Shown here: positions 8,723 to 17,865 of the stretch, piece by piece | Layout: each line of letters begins with the position of its first letter | Numbering within the stretch: the first letter of the stretch is position 1 | Assembly (NCBI GenBank): GCA_002751075.1 | Contig: NAOQ01000522.1 | Location: forward strand, 24,279 to 46,566 | Origin: Ichthyophonus hoferi | Taxonomy: Eukaryota; Opisthokonta; Ichthyosporea; Ichthyophonida; Ichthyophonidae | DNA: 22,288 nt | Reading direction: 5' to 3' | Notes under the pieces: model-generated | What the model was told of the DNA's origin: nothing | Seen by the model: only the letters and a program-made list of their open reading frames with translations | Database searches by the model: none | Translations under genes and position numbers: made by a program

Positions 8723-11678
8723 TCGAAGAAAAATAAAATACAATACATGTATTGAATTGGACTAGACTACAAACAAGTAATGCACATAAAATAATGAACC
8801 ACTAAACTCTATCTGCGTTACCGTGAATAAAATACAATATACAAGTGCTGATTGTTGTATTATCTTATGTTATGTTCTATTATATTATATTGCATTCTGA
8901 GTTATACACATAAACAATTATAGTATAATAGCTAGATAGTACAAAGAACTGATAAGGAGCGTACTATACAAAAGCAAACAATCACTAAAGTATATTTTCC
9001 ATTTAGTAATAATAGGCTAGTATTAACTATATAATTTTTCATCACTCTATTAAAATTAAATTAATTTTAATGTGTCTTTCAATGGATAGTAAACAAATCA
9101 TTTATATTCATTAATATTGTTGGATAAAAATAACGAAAATAGATTATTCATCTAGTGATATATATATATTGTTTTCATACGAATATATACTAACATATTG
9201 TATTGTTGTTGTTTTGACTATACTATCTACTATTGCCTAGGTGGTTTTTCAGCCTTTGCCGAACGTCATCCTACGTATTGCTTCGTTCAATGTCCTTCTA
9301 CTATTAAACCCTGTCTATCTTCTCCACCCCGGTCCGCTCTACTTAGAAAGGTCTGTATTGGCTTTTATATATGTATATGTTTATATATGTGTATGCTTAT
9401 GTATCTGTATGTGTATGTATGGGTAGCTATGATCTTTATACATCGACATCTCATATTTTATTAAAGCAATATGTTATTGTTGTTATCTATTATACTATAC
9501 ATTATATATATTATAGTGTAGTTATATACACGAAAAAAATATAACCCTATAACACAATATAACTATAATATAATTGGGACACTATAATTAATTATTCTCG
9601 TACGTCACTTACATCCTCTCCAATCATATGTAGGAAAATATGGACATGGAACCAATAGAAATCCTTCCATTCCTGTTTCTAGGCAACAAAAGGAATTCCA
9701 GTGATCTTCAGAGTCTCAATGGTGATTAAAATTGCATTTATATGCCTCATAGGATTGGCGCTTTATATTAATTGTTATACATTATATAATACACTATATA
9801 TTATATATTATATCTCGTATATCCCTATAACCCAATATTATCATTTATTCAAGATATTGGAGCAGACAATCCTAGTAATGATTGGCCCTTTATTCATTCA
9901 ATGAAGTTGAGCACATGCATTAGCATTACGTGATAAATACGTCTATGACAGGTTAGGCAATATACATATCATGCATGTTTTATGTCTATGTATATAATGT
10001 CCTATATTCCATTTCCGTTTACGTTTAAGTGATTTGTGTTTTGGTATACCATATTCATAGGTAGATATTTAAATCAATTTTAACATGGGGTTCATATTAA
10101 TTGCCAACCATGCATTTACCATGCATCTATTATATATATTTAATTGTACATATTTATTACTCTTGTAATATGCCATATTCATATCTTGATATTTTAATTG
10201 GATTTTAAAAAGATATTTTAATTGGCTGACAACTATATATACAGATCTGGGTATCACATATATCTTGAATGTTGCAAAAGAATGTCAAAACTCTCTTGAT
10301 TGTGTACCTGGTTTTGTATTTAAAGTAGGTTGTATTTTATGTTATTGTATTCTATTCTATTCTAGTCTACTCTATTCTATTGTCTTAGATTCTGTATATA
10401 TTGCTAGCATACTATGATAATACAATCTCCAGAATGCTTATGAATCCAATCCAATAAAATATCTTACAATACAGTACAATATATTATATTATATATATAT
10501 ATTATTTAATATATAAAAATATACATTCCTAACAGTATATTAATACCATACCTAGATAATGGCATATCTTGCAATACAGTACAGTATAACATCATTCCAT
10601 ATATATGTGTGTGTGTTTGTGTGTTTCTAACAGTACAATAATACCATAACTAGAATGTAGCCCTGCTCGACACTACTGAACAAGATATTCATCCGGTGTT
10701 AGAAGATTGCTTTGGCTTCATTGGTAAATTTAAATTTTAAATGCCATCTTTTACCTCATTCTTTCTTTCTTAGTATATTGTATTACATTTTCCTACATTA
10801 TATTATATCTTGACGATGTTATAGTGTCTAATAGTATATTGCAGTGTATTAAATCGTATATTCTACTAATTAAGTGAACTATAGTATGAGACTCATTGAC
10901 ATTATTGGAAAGGGAGCGAACAATGATACGATATACATACATACATGTCTGATCTTATCTTCTTTCTTGTGCTATATTTTACATATTATATTCCATCCTA
11001 TATCATGCACAGACCTATACTAGATATCCGCATACTGTTATATATTATATACTATTACGTACTACGACTGACTAAAAAAATAACTTCATTTATTTTTTTA
11101 CAACAGAAACTGCCCGATGTGAATCTGGTAATGTCCTAGTACACTGTGTGGGGGGTATCTCCCGGAGTGTAACAGTAACCCTGGCCTATCTTATACGAAG
11201 CCAACATATGAGTTTAGATGAAGCCTATAGATTCATCAAAGTCCGTAAAACTAATATCTCGCCCAATCTTAGCTTCATGGGTCAGCTTCTAGAATTTGAA
11301 AGGAGAGAAATAGAGGGGAAAGGAAAAGGGGAGAGAAGTGAGGTGCTTACGGGAGTGACAGAGATATATGCACACGAGGAAGATGATAATGTAGGAGAGG
11401 AGGAGGAGGGGGAGAGGGATGAGGTAGTAGTAGTAGATGTGGTATCATATGGGGCAAACGAAGGCAAGAAGGCCAAGAAGACTGGTCCCTTGTATAATCG
11501 TTTGCATGGTACTTTAGATATCCAGTCACGTGACAAGGATAGAGACAATAGAGTGGATATGGATGTAGAAGTAGGGGTAGGTTTGCTTCAGTTATCGTTA
11601 GAGAATAATATGAATGCATTTAGATTGGATAGTCCTACCACCCCTATTAGTGTGGGCGAATCATTTAATACTTTTTGA
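8018..11678 (+). CDS. MAP kinase phosphatase (rhodanese/CH2 plus dual-specificity phosphatase), six exons
   Basis: Exons: 8018-8615, 9241-9350, 9634-9721, 10245-10324, 10654-10723 and 11107-11678; phases match at every junction and all introns are GT-AG. The product as assembled has 505 residues. Residues 1-50 are Pro/Ser/Thr-rich. A rhodanese-like CH2 domain spans about 60-210 ([20 protein letters not shown] at 77-96) with a basic kinase-docking-like stretch LLIKRM at 104-109. The catalytic domain starts at about 242 ([13 protein letters not shown]). Asp298 is the likely general acid, HCVGGISRS at 328-336 carries catalytic Cys329 and Arg335, and [15 protein letters not shown] follows. This family removes phosphate from Thr and Tyr of the MAPK activation loop. 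Resemblance is to the DUSP10/DUSP16 and DUSP6 groups, too mixed for one symbol. An acidic tail of about 130 residues follows. The TGA before the gap is probably an assembly error; the copy beyond the gap ends Phe-Arg-Phe-stop at 11931. The ATG at 8018 is the first in frame. Confidence 0.93.
8689..8722. repeat. AAT microsatellite in phosphatase intron 1
   Basis: About eleven uninterrupted AAT units in the 625-bp intron 1 (8616-9240). The remainder of the intron is AT-rich with a pentamer-like stretch near 8856-8900 (TATGT, TCTAT, TATAT words) and no exon. Confidence 0.95.
10331..10384. repeat. Degenerate TCTAT pentanucleotide array
   Basis: Starting just inside phosphatase intron 4, successive 5-base words read TGTAT, TTTAT, GTTAT, TGTAT, TCTAT, TCTAT, TCTAG, TCTAC, TCTAT, TCTAT. 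It is the clearest example of the 5-bp periodicity seen in several introns of this window. Confidence 0.85.
10459..10653 (+). repeat. Two-copy tandem duplication including a splice acceptor
   Basis: Unit one (10459-10555) and unit two (10564-10653) share ATCTT-CAATACAGTACA near their starts and CTAACAGTA, AATACCATA-CTAG at their ends. They differ in the AT or TG simple repeat in the middle. The TAG ending unit two (10651-10653) is the acceptor I use for phosphatase exon 5; unit one carries an equivalent TACCATACCTAG 98 bases upstream. Confidence 0.8.
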
Positions 11679-11825
11679 NNNNNNNNNNNNNNNNNNNNNN
11701 NNNNNNNNNNNNNNNNNNNNNNNNNNNNNNNNNNNNNNNNNNNNNNNNNNNNNNNNNNNNNNNNNNNNNNNNNNNNNNNNNNNNNNNNNNNNNNNNNNNN
11801 NNNNNNNNNNNNNNNNNNNNNNNNN
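11679..11825. other. Assembly gap (147 N)
   Basis: A run of N interrupts the last exon of the phosphatase. The roughly 100 bases on its left (11579-11678) recur on its right (11826-11925), which is the usual mark of two contig ends that overlap but were not merged. The real gap is then probably absent. Confidence 0.98.
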
Positions 11826-11931
11826 AGGTTTGCTTCAGTTATCGTTAGAGAATAATATGAATGCATTTAGATTGGATAGTCCTACCACCCCTATTAGTGT
11901 GGGCGAATCATTTAATACTTTTAGATTCTAA
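11826..11931 (+). repeat. Second copy of the phosphatase 3' end (unmerged contig overlap)
   Basis: Bases 11826-11925 repeat 11579-11678 with one difference: T at 11676 against A at 11923. This changes the TGA stop of the left copy to AGA; the right copy continues Arg-Phe and stops at TAA (11929-11931). It probably carries the true C-terminus and the start of the 3' UTR, giving a protein of about 507 residues. A genuine tandem duplication cannot be excluded from sequence alone. Confidence 0.85.
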
Positions 11932-12699
11932 TAATGATATATATTAATATGACTAGAGGTATTTTGATGCTTATCTTTTTTGGCTTCGTTCTATCTACTT
12001 TGGAAGATAGAGAGCGAATGATATGATCTTATAATGGTTATGACGTAGGTGGTTTTAGACGATCTTTTAAAAATATTACTTGATAGATGGGATTCTATCA
12101 TGCGTATATATAAAATAAATATATCATATTGATATATGGTCTAAGGATATAATTATACTCCAGTATTACCATATTAGTCTTAGTTTTGGATGATAACTTT
12201 TTAATGTGTTTATTTATATGAACCTGTTCCGGCAGACTTTAGTCTGACATACATAGTTAAAATCTATACCAATTTATGTATTTATTGTACTTTATTAAGA
12301 ATAAGTTGTTCAAAACCGGATCTACTTCCATTATAAAAAATCTTTTTGAGATACCCAATATGAGCGCATTTGGAATCTAAAAGATTGATAGGCAAGTTTT
12401 GCAAATTTCTGTTGTTACTAGTGTAAAAGGGTAGGACTCGGATTTTTTATATAATTGAATGTAACTACAGCTTCACAGATAAGCATTTTTCCAGTAACTC
12501 TATTTACATTACTTTTATTGGCGTGAGATACTGATCAGGGTATTCCAAAAAATAATTGTGAATCGCCTCTAATACGCGCCAGATTTTAATCAATGAGCTT
12601 TGGACAACGTACTTGGTTTAATCTAATGAAAAAAAAATAAACCATACTTAAAAATTGATATTAATTAAGTATAAAATATCAAAAAATATGCTAATGCTA
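11932..12699. other. Spacer, probably starting with the phosphatase 3' UTR
   Basis: AT-rich, with no coding frame. An AAAATAAATA stretch near 12110 could serve as a polyadenylation signal for the phosphatase. Nothing else was recognised. Confidence 0.5.
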
Positions 12700-13045
12700 A
12701 CTGTTGGGAATAATTAGTGAAGACAGGAGTGTTCCTGTGACCTATATTTGTTTAAAAGAAGGTAGATTGCCGAGTTAAGGGAGGTTTTAGACTGTCCCCT
12801 TGCATACACGGAGTACAGTTATGTTAAAACAACATTTTTTATTATTAAATAAGTCGGCAGGACTTGTCCTTAGCAGGATGCCTAAGAAGCATTGTGTTAT
12901 CTGGACCTCAAAACGTGATCTAAAATAGCATTATATAGTTGCAGGATCTCTACCATTGGTTGGTTCAATTTTGATTGATCATCTTGGATTGGCGTTTAAC
13001 ACCAATAGATTGCACTAACTATTTTCCCAGGTTACATATGTAATA
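12700..13045 (+). repeat. Dispersed repeat R1, copy B (short form)
   Basis: Same orientation as copy A. It shares the left end (CTGTTGG, then GTTCC-TG--ACCTATAT), the TATTAAATAAGTCGGCAG motif near 12840-12857 and the right end (CATTGGTTGGTT near 12954, ATCTTGGATTGGCGTTTAAC, ACTAACTATTTTC, ACATATG). The middle is about 350 bp shorter than in copy A. No coding content. Confidence 0.65.
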
Positions 13046-13685
13046 ATCTGCTAGATTAAAATATAAAACAGCTTAGCCAATCGTTGTGTATCTAATTTGT
13101 TGATTCTTTCATTCTTTACTTCGAACTAACACTGATTGGGCTCTGTTTAGAAAGCACTTACCTAATTTTGAAAGATGTTTTTTTTTTTTTTTTTTTTTGA
13201 TAAACTAAGATACATAACAAAAGGTAACTAGAGCGTTAAACGATGTTTAGCAGAGTTATTAACACGTGCACTATTGGAATGCGTTTGGCTGAAATAGAAA
13301 TATCTATTTTGATGTATGTGTGGGATTAACGCATTGTGTAGGTATCAGAATTCAGTGAATTCAATTTATCGTTACCAAGCTTTCATACATCAATACCAAA
13401 CATGAAATATCATAAAATTTAAAATATCCTACAATAACCTAGCATATCCAATCATTTATTTCTTAAAAAATATTTTAATAAAGAGTAAGCCATTGTCATT
13501 GCCTCTTTAAACCTTTAAAGTTTATATTTCCTCCATGTAGCCAACGAAATTTTTTAAAGATTTAGGTAGCCGCCATTGTAGATTATGTAGATTTTATTTT
13601 ATATAGGCAGTTAACGTAAAATATATTGTTGTTACTACAGTATCTCTTTTCTGTCTTTGTATTGTAAAATATACCAATACCAAAA
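13046..13685. other. Upstream region of the tropomyosin-like gene
   Basis: AT-rich spacer with a run of 21 T at 13178-13198. The 5' UTR and promoter of the next gene should lie here. A pyrimidine-rich ACTACAG at about 13640 could be an acceptor for an upstream non-coding exon, but I cannot confirm it. Confidence 0.45.
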
Positions 13686-15649
13686 ATGGAAGCTATTAAG
13701 ACAAAGATGAATGGCCTCAAGAAGGAGGCCCAATCGGCTACAGAGCGCGCAGAGGCAAGTGAGCTTGAACTTCAGAATGCGTTGTCGAGGGCGAAAATTG
13801 CTGAAGAAGAATATGATGCTTTGGAAAAGACTGTGGCTGAAATGGAATCTAAACTGGAAGAGTTGGAAGAGAAAGGACTGGATTTGAACAATAAGGTATG
13901 GCATGGTGTGGTAGAAGTAGAGAGGTTAGTAGGAGGAGATAGAAGGAAAGAGGATATAAAGAGACTTAATGTATTAATATTGATATAGAGTTTTGGCAGG
14001 CTTTGTTCACATTGTGAAACATTTTAGTGAAGTAATGTCGAGGTTTAGTTTGAATGTGTTTTGAGCGTGTCTGTGATATTTTTGTAGGATAATCATTAGT
14101 ATACTATTCTTAAAGGTAATACATAATGTAGAGTTAGTTAGGGAGAAAAAGGTATATTTTTTTATTAAAAAAAAAAATTGCCTTAGCAAATTTTAGATTT
14201 AATTTTAATAGGCTTGGCCACGTGGCTATGGGGTCATTTTTATTTTTTCTATTGTTATTGTATATGAATACACCACTTTTATATATTAATATCTAACCTA
14301 GTTTTAACTGTACTGTCTAGTATTTTTATATTTTAATATCTTTGTCTTATTGGTGGGTTATATTATTATATTATCTTGTGTTATTTTGTACAACACCTAT
14401 AAAGTTATGTGCTATACACAGTTTATCTTTCATTAATAATCTAATTATTGTCTACTCTATTTATATCTACCAGTTATTATACCCATAGCGGTTTTTTTCT
14501 GTTAATTAGGGGCCTATTTTATAATTGCAATACAATGATTTGGTGCGTGCTAGATGTATTTTAGGTGGTTTATTTATCACTGTTTGTTATTGGATGATAT
14601 AGTATTATGGTATATTCATAGCATATATATATATATATATGATATTGTATACTATTGTAAGGTATATTATGATAGTATATATATGTATAATATTGCGTGC
14701 TAATGTAGGATATAGTATGATTATTTATAGTAAAAAATAATAGTTTCTTATCCTTCAATTAGCGTTTATAATTAAATTATATATCGATATAATGTATATA
14801 ACTATATTACACATAACCGGATAGTGTGGCTAGATATTGCAAAAATGAACTGCAAACTATCTATCATTTTATATTATGAGAGTATACCCTACTATACTAT
14901 ATCATACCCTAATATATCATAACATTGCATTTTACTGTGCTTCATTCTACTCTTACATCCCCTCATTCTTACCCCATCTCCTTACAGTTCACAGAGGCAG
15001 AAGAGAGAGCCGACTCTACTGAGAGAAAATTAAGGACAGGGGCTTTGGATGATGTGGACCAGATAGAGGAACTGGAAGACCTGGTGCGTGTTGCTAAGCA
15101 TAAGTATGAGGATGTGGAAAGGATGGCCGAGGAGGCCGAGAGAAAGGTTAGTAGGGGAGAGTGGGTGGGTGGGGGATCGCTTATAGTTGGATTGTAGTAT
15201 GTGATATGGTATGTTATAGCATAGCATGATAGTATATTAAAATATTGAGTTATAATATAATCTATTATATTCTACTATAACAAAACAACGTATATGTCAT
15301 AGTACATTATGACATATTACACAAATGCAATATGGCCCCACCAGCACCACCGACTACAACAACAAACCTGCTTCTTCCTACTCACATACTCATTTCTCTA
15401 TATATATAAACACAAAAACAGGTACGTATGATGGAAGTCAATCTAAAACAAACCAAGGCCCAAATTGGACCCTCACAAAGTGTATCTACATCTGGTGTAA
15501 ATGAAGCCAAAATTACTGCCCTAGAGAAAGAGGTTACTGAGTTAGAATCAAAAAAGGATGAGCTGGAGAATGAACTGGATGGAGCCAAGAACAAGTATAA
15601 GACTGTCAAGAGCGAGGTGGATGCTATACTGGATGAATTGGCTCAATAA
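13686..15649 (+). CDS. TPM: Tropomyosin-like coiled-coil protein, three exons
   Basis: Exons 13686-13895, 14988-15146 and 15422-15649, all joined in phase 0, give 198 residues. Tropomyosins are parallel coiled-coil dimers that polymerise head to tail along actin filaments and control myosin and other actin-binding proteins. The start MEAIKTKMNGLKKEAQSATE matches the family start (M-[DE]-x-I-K-x-K-M), and exon 1 encodes exactly ten heptads. Exon 2 starts FTEAEERADSTERKL. The end, NKYKTVKSEVDAILDELAQ, is close to known tropomyosin C-termini (KYK..  ..ELD...  ..L). Length is nearer fungal forms (about 160-200) than animal ones (about 245-284). Residues 138-149 (IGPSQSVSTSGV) contain proline and glycine and should interrupt the helix, which is unusual in this family; hence tropomyosin-like rather than certain. 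The ATG sits in CAAAAATGG, a good start context. Intron 1 is 1092 bp and intron 2 is 275 bp. Confidence 0.85.
14622..14730. repeat. AT dinucleotide run and degenerate pentamer array in intron 1
   Basis: A short (AT)n run is followed by words in 5-base register: TGTAT, ACTAT, TGTAA, GGTAT, ATTAT, GATAG, TATAT, ATATG, TATAA, and on to TATAG, TATGA, TTATT, TATAG. It lies in the tropomyosin-like gene's first intron and has no coding content. Confidence 0.65.
14878..14987 (+). repeat. Pentamer array grading into the polypyrimidine tract of intron 1
   Basis: Reading in 5-base steps gives TATAC, CCTAC, TATAC, TATAT, CATAC, CCTAA, TATAT, CATAA, CATTG, CATTT, TACTG, TGCTT, CATTC, TACTC, TTACA, TCCCC, TCATT, CTTAC, CCCAT, CTCCT, TACAG. 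The array becomes pyrimidine-rich and ends exactly on the CAG acceptor of exon 2, so the acceptor region appears built from repeat material. Confidence 0.65.
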
Positions 15650-15652
15650 ATC

Positions 15653-15658
15653 AATAAA
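15653..15658 (+). terminator. AATAAA polyadenylation signal just after the tropomyosin-like stop
   Basis: AATAAA occurs at 15645-15650, overlapping the TAA stop (15647-15649), and again at 15653-15658. If either is used, the 3' UTR would be only a few tens of bases long. The hexamer is common in AT-rich DNA, so this is suggestive only. Confidence 0.45.
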
Positions 15659-16101
15659 CTTCCCAGATTGAACCCCAGGCATGGGGTTGTACATAATATC
15701 TGTTTAACAAAATCTTCCATTTTTGGCACCATTGAGTATATTCGAAACGAACAATGACTACTACGGCTATCGTGTACCCCAATAGGATACGTTAGTGACC
15801 TAGTATATTGTCTTTGCACTGTTTGCAATCATGCATAAATGTAAATGCAGTAACACCCATAAGAGGTCGGCTCCACAGACTGTCCTCAGACTGAAAGAAC
15901 TATATCAAGAACTGGCTAGTTCCTAATAAACTGGATTGAGATACTCAGTAGCACCTGGAAGAAAACAACTATCCAAGAATTAAAAATTTATGGTAGACCC
16001 TGAGCCTGTGGAAAAGTCACTAGAACTATCGCAGATTGCAATAAATAATTAAACACGTATAGTATATATTTACTTTATACAATAATTTTAAATGAGAGCA
16101 T
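15659..16101. other. Spacer after the tropomyosin-like gene
   Basis: Less AT-extreme than its neighbours but without coding frames. Nothing recognisable was seen before the R2 copy that follows. Confidence 0.5.
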
Positions 16102-16360
16102 ATGATTGGTGTTGATTTATTAATAAAGTTGGCATATTCAATCTCTTGATGCAGTTAATATTCTTGCTGTAACTACATTCCAGGCATATAGCGATATTTC
16201 TTATTGTTGAAGCGGTAAAATATAGGCCAAATATATCCTGCCTTTTTATCTTGAAACTGTTGCCTTGACAGTACGACATATCTGGTGGTGGACTATAGTG
16301 TAAACAGAACTAGAAGCCCTTTCTCAACCACACCGTGGTTAATTTATACCATTATAAGCA
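16102..16360 (+). repeat. Dispersed repeat R2, copy B
   Basis: Matches copy A (5333-5600) in order and orientation: GCGGTAAAATA near 16210, ATATCCTGCCTTTTT near 16229, then GGTGGTGGA near 16283, CTCAACCACA, GTGGTTAATTT and TTATAAG. Similarity is patchy, indicating age. No coding content. Confidence 0.6.
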
Positions 16361-16670
16361 CATGTAATGCAGTGTGACCGAGTTTGGAACAAGCCTGCTT
16401 ACCTTATATATAGGGGTTTCCAATTAAAACATTAAGTTTCGCGATCAAAAAGAGAACAAATAAATCGATTTTTTTGTCTTTTATTTTAGTAAAAACTATT
16501 AGTTTTATTTTTTTATTTTTTTTTATTTTGTTATCTGTGATATGTAATATAGTTTTCAAGAGATTATAATATTATAATTCCTTTAAAGTAGAAAGAATAA
16601 TTTAAAAATACTTACGTACATACATAATGATTGATATAACATACGTAGCATCCTTTTACTGGGAAAATGA

Positions 16671-16752
16671 TGCTGACAACATGTTATCTTGATAAAAAAC
16701 AAAGTTGGTAACACATTAGATAACAATTATGACATACGTTTGCTGACAACAT
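16671..16752 (+). repeat. Direct repeat TGCTGACAACAT left of the transposon remnant
   Basis: The 12-mer TGCTGACAACAT occurs at 16671-16682 and 16741-16752, each time followed within a few bases by a GTTATCTTGATAA- or TAGATAACAT-like stretch. Repeated subterminal motifs are common in DNA transposons, but a simple local duplication is equally possible. Confidence 0.5.
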
Positions 16753-16839
16753 ACTAGATAACATCTAGGTTAAATATAATTTAAAAGAAACGTTTTTATA
16801 TAATTTTTTTTAAAGCTTATATGTATATATATATAAAGA

Positions 16840-17865
16840 ACATTGTGACAAGCGTGAGAAGCTATCGTCAAGTAACCAAGGTCGATGGAAGGCGAATAGA
16901 GGATAAAACACTCTTGAAGACATATTTATTAAAGATATCGCGGAGGCCTTAACACTGAAATACCAAACGGCTTATAAAATTGTGAAGAAATTCAATGAAT
17001 CAAACACAACTGCTATGCAGCCTAGGGGCGGAGATAGGAGATCAACGCTCCCATCTGATCAGAAACTAGAACGGCTTACCCGAGTCAACAATAATTGCCT
17101 CTGAAGACTTTCTGATCTTGCAATAATGGTCCTAAAGAAATTTTCTGTGTGTCTCAACTTTCGCTATGGAAAGGATCTTATTAGGCTTTCATTACATATT
17201 GAAAAACCTAGTACCTGTACCGGAGCGTAAAAATGATGAAACTACGATTGAAAATCGGTTTGATTATGCTAATCGGGTCAGGGAGCTGAAGCATACATAA
17301 TATTGAGGATAAATGTTTTGTTTTGTTACGAAATTAGATTTTCAGTCTCCATCCGACCAAAAAAGGAAGATCTCGCATTGGAATTTCTTTATGTGGTTCT
17401 GTTGCTGCTGCACGAATATAAATATTTCAATCTTCGCGGTCGTGAATAAATAGGGTATCTTATACCACAAAATTCATGACAATGCAGTTAATACATAACA
17501 ATTCAAAACTTATTTGATAAATTTTAAAAGAATGATTGATGGAAAAGGAATCACTAATACTGTTTTTATCCTCAATAACGCAAGGATTCAACACTACTCT
17601 GGTCTTCAAAGTATTATTCAGTCCTTGAATCTAAACCTGATTTATCTTCCTCTCTATTCACTTTTTTGGAATGCTATAATATATATATATATATTTGGTT
17701 TGGAAGAATTTAGTAATTAGGTCAGAATGTAGAACTGAAGCAAAGATGAGGAGGATGATAAGTTTAAAGTTTTTGGAGATCACAGCTCTACTACTAATAG
17801 CTTTTATAGTCAAATGCTGGAATACATATTACAATCGGAAAGAAGAGAGATAATTGTGGAGTGAT
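16840..17865 (+). mobile_element. Decayed IS630/Tc1/mariner-type DNA transposon (transposase remnant)
   Basis: Transposase similarity is spread over several frames with many stops, so the element is dead. Near 16920-17080 is a helix-turn-helix segment (DIAEALTLKYQTAYKIVKKF, then RGGDRRS). Near 17166-17300 a piece reads MERILLGFHYILKNLVPVPE and then ENRFDYANRVRELK. Near 17340-17400 a segment reads SIRPKKGRSRIGISLCGSV, typical of the stretch after the first catalytic Asp. At 17556-17700 TVFILNNARIQHYSGLQSII and then YLPLYSLFWNAI mark the second acidic motif and the usual YSP-LNPIE. The second catalytic Asp position is now Asn. Degraded C-terminal frames run to about 17865. Terminal inverted repeats are uncertain: TATGACATACGTT (about 16730) faces an inverted near-match at about 18152-18164, which would give roughly 1.4 kb. 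Confidence 0.75.

Noticed and set aside
11579-11925. Genuine tandem duplication of the phosphatase tail
   Set aside because: The repeat flanks an N gap exactly and ends at it, which fits unmerged contig ends better; left open pending reads.
13896-13988. Extension of tropomyosin exon 1 to the stop at 13986
   Set aside because: The family-like coiled coil ends at the AAG|GTATGG donor, and phase 0 joins to two further coiled-coil exons.
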